Part shown: positions 1-8,100 of the stretch, piece by piece | Layout of the letters: each line of letters starts with the position of its first letter | Numbering within the stretch: the stretch's first letter is position 1 | Translations under genes and position numbers: made by a program | The notes under the pieces: generated by a model | What the model saw: only the letters and a program-made list of their open reading frames with translations | The model's database searches: none | What the model was told of the DNA's origin: nothing | NCBI GenBank assembly: GCA_964578835.1 | Contig: CAZOEL010000053.1 | Coordinates: 1 to 48,793 of the forward strand | DNA from: CAZOEL01 sp964578835 | GTDB lineage: Bacteria > Desulfobacterota > Syntrophobacteria > Syntrophobacterales > Syntrophobacteraceae | Reading direction: 5' to 3' | Length of the DNA: 48,793 nucleotides

Positions 1-485
1 GGACTGTAGTGGCCGTGCGCCAGTACGTAGAGACCGAAAAGTTGGATGAAGGGCATGATCATCCTGGAGACGGTGACGACGACCACGCTGGGAGGCGTCC
101 AATCCGAATCGATACGATGAAGCGAGCCATCTTCGCTCGTTGTGCAGGCAGAGGGAATCGGCGCCGCAGGCGAAGATGAGGAGTAGCGGCAGCTAGAGGC
201 CGGTGGAGCGCTCTTCTTCAGCGGTTCCCTGAGAATGAGGAAACACGCAAGGGCGGCTATGAAGACGACAAAAGTCTCGAGCATGGTGTCAAAGCTTCGG
301 TAATCCGCGAGAATGGCCGTAACGATGTTCGGCGTTTCGGTCTCCTTTTGGCACCTCTCTATGAAGTCTTTGGACAGATGGATACAGGCGGGCGACCGAA
401 AGTCTCCCCAGGATGGAAAGTCAACGGTGGAAGCGATAAGCTGCACCGCAGCCAGGAACACCGCAAGGAGCGCTGCTTTCTTCAA
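1..485 (-). CDS. MbhE/MrpB-like antiporter subunit, partial (runs off left edge)
   Basis: This is an open frame on the minus strand starting at a TTG whose last two bases overlap the TGA stop of the upstream mbhD-like gene, so it depends on a non-ATG start. The N-terminal part carries a transmembrane helix, then the signature ETPNIVTAILADYRSFDTML and a second helix, typical of Mbh/Mrp MbhE-type subunits. Near the window edge the same frame reads PFIQLFGLYVLAHGHYSP, the start of MrpB/MbhF. Between them is a Ser/Ala/Pro-rich linker. Either the two subunits are fused, or MrpB starts separately at the GTG at position 86. The product would be a membrane subunit of a cation/proton antiporter. The C-terminus lies outside the window. 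Confidence 0.75.
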   Translation of the reverse strand, partial: MKKAALLAVFLAAVQLIASTVDFPSWGDFRSPACIHLSKDFIERCQKETETPNIVTAILADYRSFDTMLETFVVFIAALACFLILREPLKKSAPPASSCRYSSSSPAAPIPSACTTSEDGSLHRIDSDWTPPSVVVVTVSRMIMPFIQLFGLYVLAHGHYS

Positions 486-727
486 TCCGTGGTCCTCCTC
501 GTCGTCCTCAAAATAGCCGAGAAGAAAAAGGCGCTGCTGATGCCGGCGCCAATCGCCGCTTCGGTAAAACCTACGTCGACGGCCCCCATCGCCAGCCACT
601 GCAAACACATCATGAAGCTGTACGCCCCGAAGAGGATCGCCGCTCCGAGAAGATCTCTCACGCGGATGGCGGCCAGGGCGCACACGATCATGATGATCAG
701 GGCGATGATCTTTATCTGTGGGATCAT
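482..727 (-). CDS. MbhD-like (DUF4040) antiporter subunit
   Basis: This 81-residue, almost entirely hydrophobic protein has two to three membrane segments and the conserved pattern VRDLLGAAILFGAYSF...GAVDVGFTEAAIGAGIS. It corresponds to the MbhD family, which is equivalent to part of the C-terminus of MrpA. The start is the ATG at 727, whose ATGA overlaps the stop of the preceding mrpG, with GAGGGG eight bases upstream. A longer frame upstream of this ATG is only the shadow of mrpG. It is part of the MrpE-F-G-MbhD-MbhE operon and would sit in the cytoplasmic membrane as part of an ion-translocating module. Confidence 0.85.
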   Translation of the reverse strand: MIPQIKIIALIIMIVCALAAIRVRDLLGAAILFGAYSFMMCLQWLAMGAVDVGFTEAAIGAGISSAFFFSAILRTTRRTTD

Positions 728-1056
728 GGGCGTTTCCCCTCTCTTCCCGTGTTCATCCACGGGGTAATCCCCACCCGCATGCCCACGACGACCATGGCAT
801 GCGTTGCCGTGGGGCTGGTCAGGAAGACGAAGAACCAGAGGAGGAGGAACTTGAGCTTGACGATAAGCGCTGTGCCGTCGTCCCATCCGTGGTATATGGC
901 GAGTCCGAGCAACAAACTGAGAGATCCGAGAGTGTCTAGCTTTCCCGCCATGTGTAAGCGGGTGTAGACATCGGGGAGTCGGAGTATCCCGAGCGTGCCG
1001 CCCGTGAAAAAGAGCATCCCTGAGGCGCAAAGTATGATGATGAGCAGATTCGTCAC
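724..1056 (-). CDS. mrpG: MrpG/MnhG-type cation:proton antiporter subunit
   Basis: The protein has 110 residues and three membrane segments, with the family pattern GTLGILRLPDVYTRLHMAGK followed by LGLAIYHGW and LKFLLLWFFVFLTSPTATHAM. I start it at the GTG at 1056 because this gives the family length and forms a GTGA overlap with the stop of mrpF. The long upstream frame extension lacks any family similarity. MrpG is a small membrane subunit required for assembly of the multisubunit Na+/H+ antiporter or the related Mbh ion module. The C-terminal stop overlaps the next start (ATGA), indicating tight translational coupling. Confidence 0.9.
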   Translation of the reverse strand: MTNLLIIILCASGMLFFTGGTLGILRLPDVYTRLHMAGKLDTLGSLSLLLGLAIYHGWDDGTALIVKLKFLLLWFFVFLTSPTATHAMVVVGMRVGITPWMNTGREGKRP

Positions 1057-1355
1057 GTTCTCTCCTCCCCGAGACGGGATTGCGGTTTCAAACGCCCTCT
1101 CTTGTGCAGGTAACGGCATGCGGCCAGGACCGTGATGAAGTTGAGCATGGCATACGAGAGCGCAATATCTATAAACATGTCCAAACGATCGAAGATCAGG
1201 CCGATGAAGACGATCATCACCACGGTTTTGGCGCCTATCGCATTCACGCCGACGAGACGATCCAGGGTGGATGGCCCCACGGCAGCTCTGTACATGGAAA
1301 AGGCCATCAAGCTGACCAGGTAGATGCTGGAGTAGAAAAGCATTGTTTCCATCAT
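1053..1355 (-). CDS. mrpF: MrpF/MnhF-type cation:proton antiporter subunit
   Basis: This 100-residue membrane protein has three helices and the characteristic AFSMYRAAVGPSTLDRLVGV...GAKTVVMIVFIG pattern of MrpF (MbhB). The ATG at 1355 overlaps the stop of the upstream mrpE by four bases (ATGA). It is a small integral subunit of the Mrp/Mbh module, with no catalytic cofactor. The gene order E-F-G-MbhD-MbhE is that of the archaeal Mbh and Mbs complexes rather than the classical A-to-G order of Bacillus Mrp. That suggests the ion module of a larger respiratory or hydrogenase complex continuing to the left, which cannot be seen here. Confidence 0.92.
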   Translation of the reverse strand: MMETMLFYSSIYLVSLMAFSMYRAAVGPSTLDRLVGVNAIGAKTVVMIVFIGLIFDRLDMFIDIALSYAMLNFITVLAACRYLHKRGRLKPQSRLGEERT

Positions 1356-1930
1356 TCTTCTCCCAGAATGCCGATGATCTTCCGCTCCAGCTCACCGGGG
1401 ACTCCGGCAGCCGAACGGTCGTCAATGGCGTGCACGGTGACGTAGCCCCGTTCATCGATTTCGGCAGTGATGGTTCCGGGGGTCAGGGTGATGGAGTTGG
1501 CGAGCATCGTCAGGCCGAGCCCTGATTTGAGCGACGTTCTGAAAGTGATGACCCGTGGCGATATCTTCTCGTAAAGCTTCGGATGGAAGACAAGATAGAG
1601 CATCCAGACATTGGCTTTGGCAATTTCCACAAGCAGCCATGGAATATAGACAATGAGCCGCACCACAGCCCGGCCAGTTCCGAGGCGGTTGAGAGACGGC
1701 GGAAGAATCTTTGCCGAAAGCCAGGTGATAAAGCCTGCGGCCAGGGCGCCGAGCCCTATGTGGAACGGATCGTACATGCCCGAGAGAGCGAGCCAGGTTG
1801 CGAAGAACACGAGGAAGCGGAGAAGGAATGTCGTGACGGTTCCGAAGCTCCGCACATGCCCGCCCACTGAGTGCGGCTTCGGGCCGGAGGACTTTCTGGA
1901 AACGGAAAAAACGTCGTCTTGAGTTAGCAT
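1352..1930 (-). CDS. mrpE: MrpE/MnhE-type cation:proton antiporter subunit
   Basis: The protein has 192 residues: a roughly 30-residue polar N-terminal extension, two to three membrane helices, then the conserved cytosolic C-terminal domain with FRTSLKSGLGLTMLANSITLTPGTIT, the MrpE signature. The ATG at 1930 is preceded by GAGGG at a good distance. It is the first gene of the visible operon, followed by mrpF with a four-base overlap. MrpE subunits are membrane components of the Mrp antiporter and of Mbh-type complexes. The long polar leader is unusual; a later start is possible, but I see no better ribosome-binding site. Confidence 0.9.
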   Translation of the reverse strand: MLTQDDVFSVSRKSSGPKPHSVGGHVRSFGTVTTFLLRFLVFFATWLALSGMYDPFHIGLGALAAGFITWLSAKILPPSLNRLGTGRAVVRLIVYIPWLLVEIAKANVWMLYLVFHPKLYEKISPRVITFRTSLKSGLGLTMLANSITLTPGTITAEIDERGYVTVHAIDDRSAAGVPGELERKIIGILGEE

Positions 1931-2757
1931 GGCGATCCCTCATTTAGTGAGAAAGGGACAAGACTCAAGGCTGCCGTCGCATGATTTCGCAAAGCCACTG
2001 CATGCTCAGGCAACTCTCAGGGTCACAAACCCCTTGCGGAACGTCGGGGAGGGAACGTCGCAACCCGTAGCGAAGCTCAGCGGCGAACATTCCTCCGATA
2101 GTGAAGGATTTTTAAGCGAGAGGCGGATCTTTAACGAATAGAGGTTCCGCAAAGTGCGCGGAGATGGAGTCCGCAGAGGCGGGCTTTCCCAATCGGATGA
2201 ACGGGTCTGCGGCGGGCCGGAGAACACTGCCGCCCGAGGCTTCCATGAACTTACGCCTGGCCCGGTATGAGTCGGAAGAGAGCGAAAAACGGGTAAAAGG
2301 GCGGACAGCTCCCATTTCACAGGGGTGCGCATCTGTCAGGCTTCGAAGCCCGAGCCGATCGAGGCTCTTGAAGCCGCAGCCCCGCGCCCATTCGCCTCGA
2401 GATTCGATGCAGACCTTGTCCGGCCGAAAAGTCATCAGTCAAGCCACCTCTCCCGCCAGAATTTGCTTCCTTGGCGGTCACGGGATGTCTTTAGCCATGT
2501 TTCTTATGATAATGCCGCTTTTGGCATCTTCCAGACATATTGGAAACCGATGCCGAAATGTTCTTACCGTATAACCTCTTGGCGGGCTGGAAACCTAATG
2601 AAGAGTTCATTAACGGAAATTAAGGATTCGGAAAGGAATCCATGGCGAGCATGGCGGATCGATTATTGTTTTCGAATATTTACGCAGCATGCCACCTCTT
2701 TCGCTCACCTGAAAATTCCTTAATGAAGCTTTAGGGTTGGATTTCAATCCCATCCAG

Positions 2758-2809
2758 TGGGCCGTCAACATTGTTCCTTCCGGTAGGAGCGGGCCCCCTC
2801 TCCCTCAGG
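2758..2809 (+). repeat. Single arm of dispersed palindromic repeat (copy B)
   Basis: GGGCCGTCAACATTGTTCC, then TTCCGGTAGGAGCGGGCC and CCCTCTCCCTCAGG, match one arm of the 162-bp palindromic element at 11185-11346. Here the arm stops in the middle of the inner palindrome, so the copy is truncated. Confidence 0.75.
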
Positions 2810-2867
2810 CCTGACAATGATACACACATGCCCCCAAGGTGCGGGATGTTGTTGGGCCAGCCACTTA

Positions 2868-2941
2868 TCGTCCTTCCGGCGAAAGCCGGAATCCCGAGGT
2901 TCTGTGCGGTTTCTGGACCCCGGCTTCCGCCGGGGCGACGT
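2868..2941. repeat. GC-rich hairpin repeat (CCTTCCGGCGAAAGCCGG type)
   Basis: Two short hairpins lie head to tail: TTCCGGCGAAAGCCGGAA and, about 30 bases on, CCCCGGCTTCCGCCGGGG. This paired-hairpin layout is a very common dispersed intergenic repeat in proteobacterial genomes. It lies between repeat copies B and C. No coding function is apparent. Confidence 0.65.
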
Positions 2942-2963
2942 TGAGCTCACAGGCGCTACTAGC

Positions 2964-3111
2964 GGGCCGTCAACACCGTCTCTTCCTGTGGAAGCGGGCC
3001 CCCTCTCCCTCAGGGAGAGGGTCGGGGTGAGGGAAGTCTTCTTTTGAAATTGAGGGAAGTATTCTCTTAAAAGAGGATTTCCCCTGTCCTCTCCCTCAGG
3101 GAGAGGGGACA
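2964..3111. repeat. Palindromic dispersed repeat (copy C)
   Basis: The left arm begins GGGCCGTCAACACCGTC and continues to CCCTCTCCCTCAGGGAGAGGG and TCGGGGTGAGGGAAGT. The right arm carries TTCTCTTAAAAGAGGAT and a second CTCTCCCTCAGGGAGAG palindrome. It matches the element at 11185-11346, with a degenerate outer right arm. It ends about 40 bases before the stop of the regulator gene and may act as a transcription barrier for it. Confidence 0.8.
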
Positions 3112-3152
3112 AGAAATGCCCCTTTGGGTAAGCGAAAAAGGTGAGTTTTGCA

Positions 3153-3860
3153 CTACTGCGGTTTTACGTTCTTTTCATCGGACTCCTTAAGGATGAAGCC
3201 GATGCCTCGGATCGTGTGGATGAGCTTGACCGTGTGAGCCTGATCCACCTTCCTCCTCAGGCGGGCTATGTGCACGTCGATGACGTTGTCGAGCGGCGTG
3301 GCTCTGGATGTTTCGTTCCAGACTTCACGGGCGAGCATCTCTCGAGAGACGATCTGTCCCCGGTTGCGCATGAGGTACTCCAGGAGCTCGAACTCGCGCC
3401 GGGTCAGTTCGATGCCCTCTCCGCTCCTGGCCACCTGCCTCGTGGCGATGTCCATTTCCAGGCCAGCCACCTTTAGATGCATGGCCCGATGACGCCGTCC
3501 TCGACGCAAGAGCGCCCGAATGCGGGCAAGCAACTCGGGAAAAGCGAAAGGCTTGACCATGTAATCGTCCGCTCCGGTATCGAGCCCTCTGACCCGCTCT
3601 TCGATCCCGTCCCGCGCCGTGAGCACCAAGACCGGAGTCTGCAGCCCCTGCGCCCGCATGGCTCTGAGGATCTCGATCCCGTCTCGACCCGGAAGCATCA
3701 GATCCAGGATAACCAACTCGAATGACTCGGCGTTGAGCAGGAAAAAACCCTCCTCCCCGGACGGTGAGACCGTCACGTCATAACCCTCGCCTTGCAGTCC
3801 TTTCTTTATAGATTGAGCGATTCTTGCTTCGTCTTCTATTAAGAGAACTCTCACATCCAT
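3153..3860 (-). CDS. OmpR/PhoB-family response regulator
   Basis: This 235-residue DNA-binding response regulator has a receiver domain at about 4-115 with acidic residues LLIEDE, the phosphoacceptor Asp in LVILDLMLPG, the conserved Thr in LVLTARD and Lys in MVKPFAF. A winged-helix trans_reg_C domain follows at about 130-225 (LTRREFELLEYLMRNRGQIVSREML, then VDVHIARLRRKV and IHTIRGIGFIL). It most resembles the CusR/CopR/MprA subgroup. It is an orphan: no histidine kinase is adjacent, and downstream there are only repeats. A kinase would have to be supplied from elsewhere. The start is the ATG at 3860. Confidence 0.93.
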   Translation of the reverse strand: MDVRVLLIEDEARIAQSIKKGLQGEGYDVTVSPSGEEGFFLLNAESFELVILDLMLPGRDGIEILRAMRAQGLQTPVLVLTARDGIEERVRGLDTGADDYMVKPFAFPELLARIRALLRRGRRHRAMHLKVAGLEMDIATRQVARSGEGIELTRREFELLEYLMRNRGQIVSREMLAREVWNETSRATPLDNVIDVHIARLRRKVDQAHTVKLIHTIRGIGFILKESDEKNVKPQ

Positions 3861-4510
3861 CCCTCCGGCATCCGGGGCTCAAGGCAGGTATGCAAACAGG
3901 TAAGTCTGCGCGCAATAAGCAATCTGCTGGAATGCTGTTTCAAGTTTTTTCCATGGCGACGCCGGCTTCCTCGAATTTTGAGCATGGGATTGATGTTCTC
4001 CTTGGGGCTTCAGCGTTCGGCGAGAAAAGCGACGGTCTTCTCGAGTATTTCCTCGCCTTGCTCATTGACGCCGCTTTCAATTCCGATGCATTCCAGGCCA
4101 TTATCTGGCGGAAGTGCCGGAAGAGAAGCGGCCGCGATGCTCATTCACGCAAATATTGTATTATTTCTTTGGCGCCAAAGTCCACAGAGATCGAAGAAGA
4201 ATGAATTGAGCGGCTCGGTAAGCATACCAATAGATCCCTCCGTGAATCAACTGATCGAGCCGCTCAACGCCTTGGATAACTCAAGAACGCAGCCCGTCTC
4301 GCTCTCATATGCCTGTCCATGTATCTCTGCTTTCAAAAAGGAGTAGAAATCAGGCGTAGTGTGTGGCAAGGATGACCCTGGAAGGAGAAATCTCGTTTGT
4401 CACGAGCTTCCGCCGATCCCAGTGAAGAAGGACGGCGAGATCGCACCGGCTATCCACCTGTGAAATGATCGGCGTAATCGAGAGAAAGACAACCACAAAG
4501 GAGCAATCCA
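3861..4510. other. Gene-free intergenic region
   Basis: About 650 bases between the divergent regulator and the 4511 gene. Open frames here have no recognisable domain or good ribosome-binding site. The one notable structure is the inverted repeat at 4206-4267. Confidence 0.5.
4206..4267. repeat. 12-bp perfect inverted repeat with 38-base spacer
   Basis: TTGAGCGGCTCG at 4206-4217 is perfectly complementary to CGAGCCGCTCAA at 4256-4267. It lies about 240 bases before the 4511 gene. It could be an RNA hairpin in its leader, a protein-binding site or the trace of an inserted element; the sequence does not decide. Confidence 0.6.
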
Positions 4511-5071
4511 ATGAGACCGGAGCAAGCGGTGATAGAGGTGGGGAAGCCGTTCCCGGGCCCCTACCCGGATCAGGAAGGAGCGGTCCTCGAGTTGAAGCCC
4601 CGAGGCCCAGTGATCTTCATTCAGCTCCCCGGCTGTATCCGAGATGAGCGTCGCGCCTTCAAAGATGGCCTGAGGCGCTATGGTTATCTCGAACATATGG
4701 TCGGGGAAGTCCCTCTAGCCCTCTTTGCCCTCGAATTCAAAGGCCTGGGCGCGATGGGGATGAGTTTCGACGCCCGCCTCGTTCAGGAGAAGTTTCCAGC
4801 CATCCTCCACGCGTACCTGAATCATCCGGAGGGAGTCCCAAACGCATGGCACCTGATTCTGCTCGACGACGCCATGGTGCAGGCTCAAAAGCTTTTGGGC
4901 GTGAACCCGAAGCTGACCGATCGCTTCATCTCCACGATAGTAAAACAGCTTGCCGCCCCCTACACCAGGGAAGACTTTGAAAAAGCCTTGAGAGACTTCT
5001 ACCTGCTTTATACCGACGAAGACATATTCAAATACGGCGCAGCCTTCAAGCAGCCACCCAAAAGAATGTGA
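4511..5071 (+). CDS. Conserved-looking protein of unknown function
   Basis: A 186-residue soluble protein with AAAGGAG eight bases before the ATG. I do not recognise the family. Composition is normal for a globular cytosolic protein. There is no signal peptide, membrane segment or Cys motif. Short features are a central LDDAMVQAQKLLGVNPKL segment and an acidic FYLLYTDEDIFKYGAAF near the C-terminus. The gene stands alone, converging on the large kinase gene, with a small hairpin in between. It is likely expressed from its own promoter in the 3861-4510 gap. Confidence 0.75.
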   Translation: MRPEQAVIEVGKPFPGPYPDQEGAVLELKPRGPVIFIQLPGCIRDERRAFKDGLRRYGYLEHMVGEVPLALFALEFKGLGAMGMSFDARLVQEKFPAILHAYLNHPEGVPNAWHLILLDDAMVQAQKLLGVNPKLTDRFISTIVKQLAAPYTREDFEKALRDFYLLYTDEDIFKYGAAFKQPPKRM

Positions 5072-5093
5072 GCTTTTCGATGAGAAGAAGCTC
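5070..5093. terminator. Possible terminator hairpin between convergent genes
   Basis: GAGCTTTTC pairs with GAAGAAGCTC allowing one bulged G, with a five-base loop, right at the stop codon of the 4511 gene. There is no strong U-run, so the call is tentative. Confidence 0.4.
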
Positions 5094-5147
5094 TCGCCTC
5101 GAGAAAAGCGACTTGATGAAAATTTGACCGTAGGGATTTACACAAAA

Positions 5148-8100
5148 TCAATCATCGTCTCTCACATAGTGATCCAATAAGTCGCGCACTCTGAGCGCCA
5201 GGCCTTTCATGGAAAGGGGCTTCTGAATGAAGTGCATGCCTTCGTCCAGCACGCCGCGGTGAGCGATCACATTGGCCGTATAGCCCGACATGAAGAGGGT
5301 CTTGAGGTTGGGGTGGAAGGACTGCAGCCTCTCCGACATATCCCGCCCGTTCATCTCGGGCATGACGACATCGGTTATAAGCAGGTCGATCCTGCCGGAG
5401 TGATCTTGTGCAAGACCTATGGCTTCACCGGGCGTTCCCGCCGCCAGCACCCGATACCCGAGTCTTTCAAGCATCTTCCTGGCCATATCGAGCATCGCCC
5501 GTTCATCGTCAACCAAAAGGATGGTTTCGTTGCGGCCATGCGGGATCTCAGGCTCGCCCGCCGCCTTTTCCTCCGCCGGCTCTCCGATATGCCGCGGCAG
5601 GTAGATCTTGATGCTCGTTCCTTTCCCCGGTTCGCTGTAGACGTTTATGAATCCGTTGTTCTGTTTGACGATGCCGTAGACCGTCGCCAGTCCAAGCCCG
5701 GTCCCCTGCTCTATGCCCTTTGTAGTGAAGAAAGGCTCGAAGATATTGGCCAACGTCTCTTTATCCATTCCGCAGCCGCTGTCGCTTACCGCCAGGAGGA
5801 CAAACTCGCCGGGAACAAAACCTGCGTGGACGCTACAATAGGCCTCATCGAAGCTCACCTTGCCCGTTTCGATAGTGACTTTGCCGACGCCGCTAATCGC
5901 ATCGCGAGCGTTGACGCAAAGATTCGCGAGGATCTGATCGATCTGGGACGGGTCCATGCTGACCTTCCACAGGTCCGCCTTGGGCAGCCAGGCAAGGTCT
6001 ATATCCTCTCCGATCAAGCGGCGGAGCATCTTGAGCATCCCCTCCACAGTCTCGTTTACGTCCAACACCTTTGGGCTGATGGTCTGCTTGCGGGCAAAGG
6101 CCAGTAGCTGCCGGCTTATGTCCGAAGATCGCCTTGCCGCTTTGAAGATTTCATCCAGATAGACGCGGAGCGGATCGGCCGCCCCCACCTCATCCAGGGC
6201 CATTTCCGCATAACCGATGATCACCCCGAGCATGTTATTGAAATCGTGCGCCACGCCTCCCGCGAGCCTTCCGATGGATTCCAGCTTTTGGGCCTGCACC
6301 AACTGCTCGCCAAGAGCTTTGCGCTCACGCTCCGACCTTTCTCGGGCCTCTTCCGTTTGCATGGCGTAAAGAGAATAGGCCAGGTCTCCCGCCATTTCAG
6401 CAAGCAGGCTCAGTTCCTCGGCATCCGCTCCCAGGCCGTGCTCCACTGCGACGGCCAGATAGCCAAAGGCCTTACTGCCATGAATCAGACGCACACACAG
6501 TGAATCAGCGTCTGCGCATCCCTTTGCCACCGGGCATGGCCCGCAGATCCCTTCCCGGTCTTCAATGAGCACCACCCCGTCAACGGGTCGCGCAAAGCCG
6601 CAGCAAGGCGGCAGCGTCTCCCGATCGAGGGCGGGCAACATGTCGAAGGACGCCGCCATGCCTGCCCCGGCCCAAGAGACTGGCCGGTCTTTCTCGTCGG
6701 TCAGAACGATCAGAGCCGAGGTATAACCACGATTGTCCACCAGCAACCGGCAGCCCTCGCGAATCAGCTTATCGCGGTCCCGCTCCCGAATGATGAGCTG
6801 ATTTACGTCGCGAATCCCACGCAGCACGCGGTTGAGGTGTTCGATACGCTGCTCGGCAAGCTTGCGCTCGGTAACGTCCCAGACGGTCGAAATCATCAGT
6901 TGCTTATCGGGAATCGGTAAGTTGCGCGAGGTAATGAACGCGGTCTTATCACCCTTGCGCGTAATCGGCACATCCACCCAATACATACGATCCGGGTCGC
7001 CACTGGCGCAATCTTCCAACACCCTCTTCTTCATCTGGTCCCTGACTTCGGGATCTTCATAGACTGCATCCCAGAAAAGATCGGGATTGGCGAGCGCTTC
7101 TCTCGTCGTGCGGTAAAACCTCGGGAAGTTGTCATTCATGTATTGAAATTCCACGACCGGATACACCGAGTTGACAGCGATGCCTACGGGGAGGTTGTCC
7201 AAGACCGTCCGGATAAAGGCTTCCCTTTCTCGCAGGGACTCCTCTGCCCTCTTGCGATCGGTGATGTCGAGCATGGCGCCGACGATTCCTTTCACAAGTC
7301 CATCCGGGCCTCGAAACGACGATTTCTGGAGCATGACCTGACGTCGCGCCCCGCTCTTATGCTCGACCTCGGTTTCATAGGCCTGGACAATCCCTTCATG
7401 CAGAAGGACAGAATCATCGTCAAGGAATGGTTGCGCAAGACCGCCGGGCGCTATTTCAGGAGCCGTTCTGCCGACAATGAGCTCCTTGGGCAAGCCGATG
7501 AAGTGGGAAAAGGCCTGGTTGCAGCCCAAGTAGACTCCCTTCGCGTTCTTGTAGAACACCGGCGCCGCGATGGAGTCGATGATTGTCTCGAGAAGGCTCT
7601 CGCTCTCCTTTAACTCCGACGTCCGCGAAGCCACTTGTTTTCGTAGGGACCACGACCAGACGAAAAAGGCCAACAGGACCAGGAGCAGGGGAGCGGCGAT
7701 CAGGGCAACGTATCGAAAAACGGTGGTGAGGCTTGGAGCCAAATTCTCGTAGACTCCCAGCCACTTTTTGTGGATGCGCCGGTATTCGCCGTTTTCATCG
7801 ATGACTTTCAACCCCTCGCTAAGCTGCGCCAGAAGGGCCTTCTGATTGTTCCGCACGGCGTAGCAGTATTCGGGTGAAAGGAGTGAGCGCCGGCCTATAG
7901 CGAGATCCGTCCACCCATGTTTCTCTATCCAGTAAAGGGCGCTCATTCGCGCCACCAGTGCGCAATCATACCGACCTTCAACTACTTCCTCGAGCGCATC
8001 CTCCTGGCTGCCAACCACCTTGAGATGCTCTCCGAGGCCATTTTGCAGGGCGAAATCGTGCATGATATCGCCCTGCTGCACCACGATGCTCTTCCCGGCG

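Larger units (their letters stand above)
1931..3152. other. Gene-free stretch upstream of the mrp-type operon
   Basis: About 1.2 kb without a convincing gene. The part next to mrpE should hold its promoter, but no clear -35/-10 pair stands out. The right half (2758-3111) is filled with dispersed palindromic repeats listed separately. Short frames here have Pro/Arg/Ser-rich translations of the kind produced by repeats, and none has a recognisable domain. The cognate kinase expected downstream of the 3153-3860 regulator is absent from this stretch. Confidence 0.6.
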
